Part shown: positions 12,385 to 24,400 of the stretch, in pieces
Numbering within the stretch: position 1 is the first letter of the stretch
Layout: every line of letters starts with the position of its first letter
From: Litoditis marina
Taxonomy: Eukaryota; Nematoda; Chromadorea; Rhabditida; Rhabditidae
Assembly: GCA_964036275.1 (NCBI GenBank)
Contig: OZ038434.1
Location: 20,387,879 to 20,451,878, forward strand
Length of the DNA stretch: 64,000 bases
Reading direction: 5' to 3'
The notes under the pieces: generated by a model
What the model saw: the letters and a program-made list of their open reading frames with translations, nothing else
Databases searched by the model: none
Told to the model about the DNA's origin: nothing
Position numbers and translations under genes: made by a program

Positions 12385-12454
12385 GCAGCGTGGCGCAGTG
12401 GTAAGTGTCTCGCTTCAGAAGCGAGAGCTCGAGAGTTCGAGTCCCGAATGGTGC
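12385..12454 (+). tRNA. tRNA-like gene, anticodon CAG (degenerate or tRNA-derived)
   Basis: A 70-base segment carries both internal RNA polymerase III promoter boxes: box A TGGCGCAGTGG at 12391 and box B GTTCGAGTC at 12435. The anticodon arm is perfect: CTCGC, loop TTCAGAA with U33, GCGAG; the loop reads CAG, which would pair with the leucine codon CUG. The acceptor ends GCAGCGT and ATGGTGC pair at six of seven positions (one G-U, one G-G mismatch). The D and T stems pair poorly and the spacing between acceptor and D arm is irregular. Eukaryotic leucine tRNAs have a long variable arm, which is absent here. It is therefore more likely a tRNA-derived (SINE-like or captured) sequence than a working leucine tRNA. 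A run of eight T at 12535-12542 could terminate pol III. Confidence 0.5.
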
Positions 12455-12708
12455 AAAACATGGGAAACAGCAGAGTAATGCAATAGAGGATAACGTAACT
12501 ACTTATAGAAGATATATGATCCTGAAAAATATAATTTTTTTTAATTTTATTTTTTATTTTTCAAATTGACTTTTACCACAGATAAACTATTAGCTGACTA
12601 CCATCTCACTAGTAGTTAGGTAGGAGTAGAACTATAGTTTAACTCCTCCCCTACGCCTACATTACTACAAGAAAACTAGTAGTTTTCTAGTAGTAGAATA
12701 GGGGTGTG

Positions 12709-12753
12709 GTAGGAGTTCACTAGTAGTTTACTTGTCGTTATAGAATCACTGTG
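12709..12753 (-). repeat. Right terminal inverted repeat of the 853-bp element
   Basis: Ends TTATAGAATCACTGTG directly before the resumed monomer. Its reverse complement aligns with the left end at 29 of 45 positions. The CTAGTAG motif is shared with the left end. Confidence 0.7.
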
Positions 12754-13019
12754 TGGAGTTGCGATTTTCGCCCTACGTGAGATTTAGTGTTCAAACTTGG
12801 TATTTTTGAACTCCTCTCATGTGGAGAAACTCAAAAATGTTCATCTTATTTGCATAAGTTGAAACAGTCCCGAAATAATTGAGTGGCGGTGCTAACCAAA
12901 AACACCCCCAAATTGACGCGAATGGAGTTGCGATTTTTGCCCTACGTGAGATTTAGTGTTCAAACTTGGTATTTTTGAACTCCCCTCATGTGTAGAAACT
13001 CAAAATGTTTATCTTATTA

Positions 13020-16000
13020 GCATAAGTTGAAACAGTCCCGAAATAATTGAGTGGCGGTGCTAACCAAAAACACCCCCAAGTTGACGTGAATGGAGTTGCG
13101 ATTTTCGCCCTACGTGAGATTTAGTGTTCAAACTTGGTATTTTTGAACTCCTTTCATGTGTAGAAACTTCAAAATGTTCATCTTATTAGCATAAGTTGAA
13201 ACAGTCCCGAAATAATTGAGTGGCGGTGCTAACCAAAAACACCCCCAAGTTGACGTGAATGGAGTTGCGATTTTCGCCCTACGTGGGATTTAGTGTTCAA
13301 ACTTGGTATTTTCTGAACTCCTCTCATGTGTAGAAACTCAAAAATGTTCATATTATTTGCATAAGTTGAACAGTCCCGAAATAATTGAGTGGCGGTGCTA
13401 ACCAAAAACACCCCCAAATTGACGTGAATGGAGTTGCGATTTTCGCCCTACGTGAGATTTAGTGTTCAAACTTGGTATTTTTGAACTCCTCTCATGTGTA
13501 GAAACTCAAAAATGTTCATCTTATTTGCATAAGTTGAAACTGTCCCGAAATAATTGAGTGGCGGTGCTAACCAAAAACACCCCCAAATTGACGTGAATGG
13601 AGTTGCGATTTTCGCCCTACGTGAGATTTAGTGTTCAAACTTGGTATTTTTGAACTCCCCTCATGTGTGGAAACTCAAAAATGTTTATCTTATTTGCATA
13701 AGTTGAAACAGTCCCGAAATAATTGAGTGGCCGTGCTAACCAAAAACACCCCCTAGTTGACGTGAATGGAGTTGCGATTTTCCCCCTACGTGGGATTTAG
13801 TGTTCAAACTTGGTATTTTTGAACTCCTCTCATGTGTAGAAACTCAAAAATGTTCATCTTATTTGCATAAGTTGAAACAGTCCCGAAATAATTGAGTGGC
13901 GGTGCTAACCAAAAACACCCCCAAATTGACGTGAATGGAGTTGCGATTTTCGCCCTACGTGAGATTTAGTGTTCAAACTTGGGTTTTTTGAACTCCCCTC
14001 ATGTGTAGAAACTCAAAAATGTTCGTCTTATTAGCATAAGTTGAAACAGTCCCGAAATAATTGAGTGGCGGTGCTAACCAAAAACACCTCCAAGTTGACG
14101 TGAATGGAGTTGCGATTTTCGCCCTACGTGAGATTTAGTGTTCAAACTTGGTATTTTTGAACTCCTCTCATGTGTAGAAACTTAAAAATGTTCATCTTAT
14201 TTGCATAAGTTGAAACAGTCCCGAAATAATTGAGTGGCCGTGCTAACCAAAAACACCCCCAAGTTGACGTGAATGGAGTTGCGATTTTCGCCCTACGTGA
14301 GATTTAGTGTTCAAACTTGGTATTTTTGAACTCCTCTCATGTGTAGAAACTCAAAAATGTTCATCTTATTTGCATAAGTTGAAACAGTCCCGAAATAATT
14401 GAGTGGCGGTGCTAACCAAAAACACCCCCAAATTGACGCGAATGGAGTTGCGATTTTTGCCCTACGTGAGATTTAGTGTTCAAACTTGGTATTTTTGAAC
14501 TCCCCTCATGTGTAGAAACTCAAAAATGTTTATCTTATTAGCATAAGTTGAAACAGTCCCGAAATAATTGAGTGGCGGTGCTAACCAAAAACACCCCCAA
14601 GTTGACGTGAATGGAGTTGCGATTTTCGCCCTACGTGAGATTTAGTGTTCAAACTTGGTATTTTTGAACTCCTTTCATGTGTAGAAACTTCAAAATGTTC
14701 ATCTTATTAGCATAAGTTGAAACAGTCCCGAAATAATTGAGTGGCGGTGCTAACCAAAAACACCCCCAAGTTGACGTGAATGGAGTTGCGATTTTCGCCC
14801 TACGTGGGATTTAGTGTTCAAACTTGGTATTTTCTGAACTCCTCTCATGTGTAGAAACTCAAAAATGTTCATATTATTTGCATAAGTTGAAACAGTCCCG
14901 AAATAATTGAGTGGCGGTGCTAACCAAAAACACCCCCAAATTGACGTGAATGGAGTTGCGATTTTCGCCCTACGTGAGATTTAGTGTTCAAACTTGGTAT
15001 TTTTGAACTCCTCTCATGTGTAGAAACTCAAAAATGTTCATCTTATTTGCATAAGTTGAAACTGTCCCGAAATAATTGAGTGGCGGTGCTAACCAAAAAC
15101 ACCCCCAAATTGACGTGAATGGAGTTGCGATTTTCGCCCTACGTGAGATTTAGTGTTCAAACTTGGTATTTTTGAACTCCCCTCATGTGTGGAAACTCAA
15201 AAATGTTTATCTTATTTGCATAAGTTGAAACAGTCCCGAAATAATTGAGTGGCCGTGCTAACCAAAAACACCCCCTAGTTGACGTGAATGGAGTTGCGAT
15301 TTTCCCCCTACGTGGGATTTAGTGTTCAAACTTGGTATTTTTGAACTCCTCTCATGTGTAGAAACTCAAAAATGTTCATCTTATTTGCATAAGTTGAAAC
15401 AGTCCCGAAATAATTGAGTGGCGGTGCTAACCAAAAACACCCCCAAATTGACGTGAATGGAGTTGCGATTTTCGCCCTACGTGAGATTTAGTGTTCAAAC
15501 TTGGGTTTTTTGAACTCCCCTCATGTGTAGAAACTCAAAAATGTTCGTCTTATTAGCATAAGTTGAAACAGTCCCGAAATAATTGAGTGGCGGTGCTAAC
15601 CAAAAACACCTCCAAGTTGACGTGAATGGAGTTGCGATTTTCGCCCTACGTGAGATTTAGTGTTCAAACTTGGTATTTTTGAACTCCTCTCATGTGTAGA
15701 AACTTAAAAATGTTCATCTTATTTGCATAAGTTGAAACAGTCCCGAAATAATTGAGTGGCCGTGCTAACCAAAAACACCCCCAAGTTGACGTGAATGGAG
15801 TTGCGATTTTCGCCCTACGTGAGATTTAGTGTTCAAACTTGGTATTTTTGAACTCCTCTCATGTGTAGAAACTTAAAAATGTTCATCTTATTAGCATAAG
15901 TTGAAACAGTCCCGAAATAATTGAGTGGCGGTGCTAACCAAAAACACCCCCAAGTTGACGTGAATGGAGTTGCGATTTTCGCCCTACGTGGGATTTAGTG

Positions 16001-16050
16001 TTCAAACTTGGTATTTTTGAACTCCTCTCATGTGTAGAAACTTAAAAATG
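13020..16050 (+). repeat. Nine-monomer tandem duplication (~1521 bp period)
   Basis: Rare variants return in the same order at a constant offset: TTCATATTATTTGC at about 13349 and 14870, AACTGTCCCG at 13539 and 15061, TTGGGTTTTTTGAAC near 13979 and 15502, and GTTCGTCTTA at 14021 and 15543. A further copy of the AACTGTCCCG marker lies 12 monomers on (17091), then another 11 monomers on (18951), so block boundaries were not reused. Confidence 0.85.
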
Positions 16051-19000
16051 TTCATCTTATTAGCATAAGTTGAAACAGTCCCGAAATAATTGAGTGGCGG
16101 TGCTAACCAAAAACACCCCCAAGTTGACGTGAATGGAGTTGCGATTTTCGCCCTACGTGGGGTTAAGTGTTCAAACTTGGTATTTTCTGAACTCCTCTCA
16201 TGTGTAGAAACTCAAAAATGTTCATCTTATTTGAATAAGTTGAAACAGTCCCGAAATAATTGAGTGGCGGTGCTAACCAAAAACACCCCCAAGTTGACGT
16301 GAATGGAGTTGCGATTTTCGCCCTACGTGGGATTTAGTGTTCACACTTGGTATTTTTGAACTCCTCTCATGTGGAGAAACTCAAAAATGTTCATCTTATT
16401 TGCATAAGTTGAAACAGTCCCGAAATAATTGAGTGGCGGTGCTAACCAAAAACACCCCCAAATTGACGCGAATGGAGTTGCGATTTTTGCCCTACGTGAG
16501 ATTTAGTGTTCAAACTTGGTATTTTTGAACTCCCCTCATGTGTAGAAACTCAAAAATGTTTATCTTATTAGCATAAGTTGAAACAGTCCCGAAATAATTG
16601 AGTGGCGGTGCTAACCAAAAACACCCCCAAGTTGACGTGAATGGAGTTGCGATTTTCGCCCTACGTGAGATTTAGTGTTCAAACTTGGTATTTTTGAACT
16701 CTTTTCATGTGTAGAAACTTCAAAATGTTCATCTTATTAGCATAAGTTGAAACAGTCCCGAAATAATTGAGTGGCGGTGCTAACCAAAAACACCCCCAAG
16801 TTGACGTGAATGGAGTTGCGATTTTCGCCCTACGTGGGATTTAGTGTTCAAACTTGGTATTTTCTGAACTCCTCTCATGTGTAGAAACTCAAAAATGTTC
16901 ATCTTATTTGCATAAGTTGAAACAGTCCCGAAATAATTGAGTGGCGGTGCTAACCAAAAACACCCCCAAATTGACGTGAATGGAGTTGCGATTTTCGCCC
17001 TACGTGAGATTTAGTGTTCAAACTTGGTATTTTTGAACTCCTCTCATGTGTAGAAACTCAAAAATGTTCATCTTATTTGCATAAGTTGAAACTGTCCCGA
17101 AATAATTGAGTGGCGGTGCTAACCAAAAACACCCCCAAATTGACGTGAATGGAGTTGCGATTTTCGCCCTACGTGAGATTTAGTGTTCAAACTTGGTATT
17201 TTTGAACTCCCCTCATGTGTGGAAACTCAAAAATGTTTATCTTATTTGCATAAGTTGAAACAGTCCCGAAATAATTGAGTGGCCGTGCTAACCAAAAACA
17301 CCCCCTAGTTGACGTGAATGGAGTTGCGATTTTCCCCCTACGTGGGATTTAGTGTTCAAACTTGGTATTTTTGAACTCCTCTCATGTGGAGAAACTCAAA
17401 AATGTTCATCTTATTTGCATAAGTTGAAACAGTCCCGAAATAATTGAGTGGCGGTGGTAACCAAAAACACCCCCAAATTGACGTGAATGGAGTTGCGATT
17501 TTTGCCCTACGTGAGATTTAGTGTTCAAACTTGGTATTTTTGAACTCCCCTCATGTGTAGAAACTCAAAAATGTTTATCTTATTAGCATAAGTTGAAACA
17601 GTCCCGAAATAATTGAGTGGCGGTGCTAACCAAAAACACCCCCAAGTTGACGTGAATGGAGTTGCGATTTTCGCCCTACGTGAGATTTAGTGTTCAAACT
17701 TGGTATTTTTGAACTCCTTTCATGTGTAGAAACTTCAAAATGTTCATCTTATTAGCATAAGTTGAAACAGTCCCGAAATAATTGAGTGGCGGTGCTAACC
17801 AAAAACACCCCCAAGTTGACGTGAATGGAGTTGCGATTTTCGCCCTACGTGAGATTTATTGTTCAAACTTGGTATTTTTGAACTCCTCTCATGTGTAGAA
17901 ACTCAAAAATGTTCATCTTATTTGCATAAGTTGAAACAGTCCCGAAATAATTGAGTGGCGGTGCTAACCAAAAACACCCCCAAATTGACGTGAATGGAGT
18001 TGCGATTTTCGCCCTACGTGAGATTTAGTGTTCAAACTTGGTATTTTTGAACTCCCCTCATGTGTGGAAACTCAAAAATGTTTATCTTATTTGCATAAGT
18101 TGAAACAGTCCCGAAATAATTGAGTGGCCGTGCTAACCAAAAACACCCCCTAGTTGACGTGAATGGAGTTGCGATTTCCCCCCTACGTGGGATTTAGTGT
18201 TCAAACTTGGTATTTTTGAACTCCTCTCATGTGTAGAAACTCAAAAATGTTCATCTTATTTGCATAAGTTGAAACAGTCCCGAAATAATTGAGTGGCGGT
18301 GCTAACCAAAAACACCCCCAAATTGACGTGAATGGAGTTGCGATTTTCGCCCTACGTGAGATTTAGTGTTCAAACTTGGTATTTTTGAACTCCTCTCATG
18401 TGTAGAAACTCAAAAATGTTTATCTTATTAGCATAAGTTGAAACAGTCCCGAAATAATTGAGTGGCGGTGCTAACCAAAAACACCCCCAAGTTGACGTGA
18501 ATGGAGTTGCGATTTTCGCCCTACGTGAGATTTAGTGTTCAAACTTGGTATTTTTGAACTCCTTTCATGTGTAGAAACTTCAAAATGTTCATCTTATTAG
18601 CATAAGTTGAAACAGTCCCGAAATAATTGAGTGGCGGTGCTAACCAAAAACACCCCCAAGTTGACGTGAATGGAGTTGCGATTTTCGCCCTACGTGGGAT
18701 TTAGTGTTCAAACTTGGTATTTTCTGAACTCCTCTCATGTGTAGAAACTCAAAAATGTTCATCTTATTTGCATAAGTTGAAACAGTCCCGAAATAATTGA
18801 GTGGCGGTGCTAACCAAAAACACCCCCAAATTGACGTGAATGGAGTTGCGATTTTCGCCCTACGTGAGATTTAGTGTTCAAACTTGGTATTTTTGAACTC
18901 CTCTCATGTGTAGAAACTCAAAAATGTTCATCTTATTTGCATAAGTTGAAACTGTCCCGAAATAATTGAGTGGCGGTGCTAACCAAAAACACCCCCAAAT

Positions 19001-19059
19001 TGACGTGAATGGAGTTGCGATTTTCGCCCTACGTGAGATTTAGTGTTCAAACTTGGTAT

Positions 19060-21420
19060 TTTTGAACTCCCCTCATGTGTGGAAACTCAAAAATGTTTAT
19101 CTTATTTGCATACGTTGAAACAGTCCCGAAATAATTGAGTGGCCGTGCTAACCAAAAACACCCCCTAGTTGACGTGAATGGAGTTGCGATTTTCCCCCTA
19201 CGTGGGATTTAGTGTTCAAACTTGGTATTTTTGAACTCCTCTCATGTGTAGAAACTCAAAAATGTTCATCTTATTTGCATAAGTTGAAACAGTCCCGAAA
19301 TAATTGAGTGGCGGTGCTAACCAAAAACACCCCCAAATTGACGTGAATGGAGTTGCGATTTTCGCCCTACGTGAGATTTAGTGTTCAAACTTGGTGTTTT
19401 TGAACTCCCCTCATGTGTAGAAACTCAAAAATGTTCGTCTTATTAGCATAAGTTGAAACAGTCCCGAAATAATTGAGTGGCGGTGCTAACCAAAAACACC
19501 TCCAAGTTGACGTGAATGGAGTTGCGATTTTCGCCCTACGTGAGATTTAGTGTTCAAACTTGGTATTTTTGAACTCCTCTCATGTGTAGAAACTTAAAAA
19601 TGTTCATCTTATTTGCATAAGTTGAAACAGTCCCGAAATAATTGAGTGGCCGTGCTAACCAAAAACACCCCCAAGTTGACGTGAATGGAGTTGCGATTTT
19701 CGCCCTACGTGAGATTTAGTGTTCAAACTTGGTATTTTTGAACTCCTCTCATGTGTAGAAACTTGAAAATGTTCATCTTATTAGCATAAGTTGAAACAGT
19801 CCCGAAATAATTGAGTGGCGGTGCTAACCAAAAACACCCCCAAGTTGACGTGAATGGAGTTGCAATTTTCGCCCTACGTGGGATTTAGTGTTCAAACTTG
19901 GTATTTTCTGAACTCCTCTCATGTGTAGAAACTCAAAAATGTTCATCTTATTTGCATAAGTTGAAACAGTCCCGAAATAATTGAGTGGCGGTGCTAACCA
20001 AAAACACCCCCAAATTGACGTGAATGGAGTTGCGATTTTCGCCCTACGTGGGATTTAGTGTTCAAACTTGGTATTTTTGAACTCCTCTCATGTGTAGAAA
20101 CTTAAAAATGTTCATCTTATTAGCATAAGTTGAAACAGTCCCGAAATAATTGAGTGGCGGTGCTAACCAAAAACACCCCCAAATTGACGTGAATGGAGTT
20201 GCGATTTTCGCCCTACGTGAGATTTAGTGTTCAAACTTGGTATTTTTGAACTCCCCTCATGTGTGGAAACTCAAAAATGTTTATCTTATTTGCATACGTT
20301 GAAACAGTCCCGAAATAATTGAGTGGCCGTGCTAACCAAAAACACCCCCTAGTTGACGTGAATGGAGTTGCGATTTTCCCCCTACGTGGGATTTAGTGTT
20401 CAAACTTGGTATTTTTGAACTCCTCTCATGTGTAGAAACTCAAAAATGTTCATCTTATTTGCATAAGTTGAAACAGTCCCGAAATAATTGAGTGGCGGTG
20501 CTAACCAAAAACACCCCCAAATTGACGTGAATGGAGTTGCGATTTTCGCCCTACGTGAGATTTAGTGTTCAAACTTGGTGTTTTTGAACTCCCCTCATGT
20601 GTAGAAACTCAAAAATGTTCGTCTTATTAGCATAAGTTGAAACAGTCCCGAAATAATTGAGTGGCGGTGCTAACCAAAAACACCTCCAAGTTGACGTGAA
20701 TGGAGTTGCGATTTTCGCCCTACGTGAGATTTAGTGTTCAAACTTGGTATTTTTGAACTCCTCTCATGTGTAGAAACTTAAAAATGTTCATCTTATTTGC
20801 ATAAGTTGAAACAGTCCCGAAATAATTGAGTGGCCGTGCTAACCAAAAACACCCCCAAGTTGACGTGAATGGAGTTGCGATTTTCGCCCTACGTGAGATT
20901 TAGTGTTCAAACTTGGTATTTTTGAACTCCTCTCATGTGTAGAAACTTGAAAATGTTCATCTTATTAGCATAAGTTGAAACAGTCCCGAAATAATTGAGT
21001 GGCGGTGCTAACCAAAAACACCCCCAAGTTGACGTGAATGGAGTTGCAATTTTCGCCCTACGTGGGATTTAGTGTTCAAACTTGGTATTTTCTGAACTCC
21101 TCTCATGTGTAGAAACTCAAAAATGTTCATCTTATTTGCATAAGTTGAAACAGTCCCGAAATAATTGAGTGGCGGTGCTAACCAAAAACACCCCCAAATT
21201 GACGTGAATGGAGTTGCGATTTTCGCCCTACGTGGGATTTAGTGTTCAAACTTGGTATTTTTGAACTCCTCTCATGTGTAGAAACTTAAAAATGTTCATC
21301 TTATTAGCATAAGTTGAAACAGTCCCGAAATAATTGAGTGGCGGTGCTAACCAAAAACACCCCCAAGTTGACGTGAATGGAGTTGCGATTTTCGCCCTAC
21401 GTGAGATTTAGTGTTCAAAC
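19060..21420 (+). repeat. Seven-monomer tandem duplication (1184 bp period)
   Basis: Three rare variants repeat at exactly 1184 bp: CTTATTTGCATACG at 19101 and 20285, ACTTGAAAATG at 19761 and 20945, and TTGCAATTTTCGCC at about 19860 and 21044. The identical offset with different markers makes a recent segmental duplication clear. Confidence 0.85.
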
Positions 21421-24400
21421 TTGGTATTTTTGAACTCCTCTCATGTGTAGAAACTTGAAAATGTTCATCTTATTAGCATAAGTTGAAACAGTCCCGAAAT
21501 AATTGAGTGGCGGTGCTAACCAAAAACACCCCCAAGTTGACGTGAATGGAGTTGCGATTTTCGCCCTACGTGGGGTTAAGTGTTCAAACTTGGTATTTTC
21601 TGAACTCCTCTCATGTGTAGAAACTCAAAAATGTTCATCTTATTTGAATAAGTTGAAACAGTCCCGAAATAATTGAGTGGCGGTGCTAACCAAAAACACC
21701 CCCAAGTTGACGTGAATGGAGTTGCGATTTTCGCCCTACGTGGGATTTAGTGTTCAAACTTGGTATTTTATGAACTCCTCTCATGTGGAGAAACTCAAAA
21801 ATGTTCATCTTATTTGCATAAGTTGAAACAGTCCCGAAATAATTGAGTGGCGGTGCTAACCAAAAACACCCCCAAATTGACGTGAATGGAGTTGCGATTT
21901 TTGCCCTACGTGAGATTTAGTGTTCAAACTTGGTATTTTTGAACTCCCCTCATGTGTAGAAACTCAAAAATGTTTATCTTATTAGCATAAGTTGAAACAG
22001 TCCCGAAATAATTGAGTGGCGGTGCTAACCAAAAACACCCCCAAATTGACGTGAATGGAGTTGCGATTTTCGCCCTACGTGAGATTTAGTATTCAAACTT
22101 GGTATTTTTGAACTCCTCTTATGTGTAGAAACTCAAAAATGTTCATCTTATTTGCATAAGTTGAAACAGTCCCGAAATAATTGAGTGGCGGTGCTAACCA
22201 CACCCCCAAATTGACGTGAATGGAGTTGCGATTTTCGCCCTACGTGAGATTTAGTATTCAAACTTGGTATTTTTGAACTCCTCTTATGTGTAGAAACTCA
22301 AAAATGTTCATCTTATTTGCATAAGTTGAAACAGTCCCGAAATAATTGAGTGGCGGTGCTAACCAAAAACACCCCCAAATTGACGTGAATGGAGTTGCGA
22401 TTTTCGCCCTACGTGAGATTTAGTGTTCAAACTTGGTATTTTTGAACTCCCCTCATGTGTAGAAACTCAAAAATGTTTATCTTATTTGCATAAGTTGAAA
22501 CAGTCCCGAAATAATTGAGTGGCGGTGCTAACCAAAAACACCCCCAAGTTGACGTGAATGGAGTTGCGATTTTCGCCCTACGTGGGGTTAAGTGTTCAAA
22601 CTTGGTATTTTCTGAACTCCTCTCATGTGTAGAAACTCAAAAATGTTCATCTTATTTGAATAAGTTGAAACAGTCCCGAAATGATTGAGTGGCGGTGCTA
22701 ACCAAAAACACCCCCAAGTTGACGTGAATGGAGTTGCGATTTTCGCCCTACGTGGGGTTAAGTGTTCAAACTTGGTATTTTCTGAACTCCTCTCATGTGT
22801 AGAAACTCAAAAATGTTCATCTTATTTGAATAAGTTGAAACAGTCCCGAAATAATTGAGTGGCGGTGCTAACCAAAAACACCCCCAAGTTGACGTGAATG
22901 GAGTTGCGATTTTCGCCCTACGTGGGATTTAGTGTTCAAACTTGGTATTTTATGAACTCCTCTCATGTGGAGAAACTCAAAAATGTTCATCTTATTTGCA
23001 TAAGTTGAAACAGTCCCGAAATAATTGAGTCAAAAACACCCCCAAATTGACGTGAATGGAGTTGCGATTTTTGCCCTACGTGAGATTTAGTGTTCAAACT
23101 TGGTATTTTTGAACTCCCCTCATGTGTAGAAACTCAAAAATGTTTATCTTATTAGCATAAGTTGAAACAGTCCCGAAATAATTGAGTGGCGGTTCTAACC
23201 AAAAACACCCCCAAATTGACGTGAATGGAGTTGCGATTTTCGCCCTACGTGAGATTTAGTATTCAAACTTGGTATTTTTGAACTCCTCTTATGTGTAGAA
23301 ACTCAAAAATGTTCATCTTATTTGCATAAGTTGAAACAGTCCCGAAATAATTGAGTGGCGGTGCTAACCAAAAACACCCCCAAATTGACGTGAATGGAGT
23401 TGCGATTTTCGCCCTACGTGAGATTTAGTGTTCAAACTTGGTATTTTTGAACTCCCCTCATGTGTAGAAACTCAAAAATGTTTATCTTATTTGCATAAGT
23501 TGAAACAGTCCCGAAATAATTGAGTGGCGGTGCTAACCAAAAACACCCCCTAGTTGACGTGAATGGAGTTGCGATTTTCCCCCTACGTGGGATTTAGTGT
23601 TCAAACTTGGTATTTTTGAACTCCTCTCATGTGTAGAAACTCAAAAATGTTCATCTTATTTGCATAAGTTGAAACAGTCCCGAAATAATTGAGTGGCGGT
23701 GCTAACCAAAAACACCCCCAAATTGACGTGAATGGAGTTGCGATTTTCGCCCTACGTGAGATTTAGTTTTCAAACTTGGTATTTTTGAACTCCTCTCATG
23801 TGTAGAAACTTAAAAATGTTCATCTTATTAGCATAAGTTGAAACAGTCCCGAAATAATTGAGTGGCGGTGCTAACCAAAAACACCCCCAAGTTGACGTGA
23901 ATGGAGTTGCGATTTTCGCCCTACGTGGGGTTAAGTGTTCAAACTTGGTATTTTCTGAACTCCTCTCATGTGTAGAAACTCAAAAATGTTCATCTTATTT
24001 GAATAAGTTGAAACAGTCCCGAAATAATTGAGTGGCGGTGCTAACCAAAAACACCCCCAAGTTGACGTGAATGGAGTTGCGATTTTCGCCCTACGTGGGA
24101 TTTAGTGTTCAAACTTGGTATTTTTGAACTCCTCTCATGTGGAGAAACTCAAAAATGTTCATCTTATTTGCATAAGTTGAAACAGTCCCGAAATAATTGA
24201 GTGGCGGTGCTAACCAAAAACACCCCCAAATTGACGTGAATGGAGTTGCGATTTTTGCCCTACGTGAGATTTAGTGTTCAAACTTGGTATTTTTGAACTC
24301 CCCTCATGTGTAGAAACTCAAAAATGTTTATCTTATTAGCATAAGTTGAAACAGTCCCGAAATAATTGAGTGGCGGTGCTAACCAAAAACACCCCCAAAT

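Larger units (their letters stand above)
11901..12753. mobile_element. 853-bp TIR element inserted in a satellite monomer
   Basis: The insertion interrupts one monomer after GACGTGAATG, and the monomer resumes with TGGAGTTGCG, so no satellite sequence is lost and the dinucleotide TG is duplicated. The two ends align in inverted orientation without gaps over 45 bp with 29 matches; the element begins CATAG and ends CTGTG. Both ends are full of the motif CTAGTAG/ACTAGTAG. The interior has a strong GC-rich hairpin and a tRNA-like gene but no open frame for a transposase, so this is a non-autonomous element. I do not recognise the family. The poorly matched TIRs suggest an old lineage or loose end requirements. 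Confidence 0.75.
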
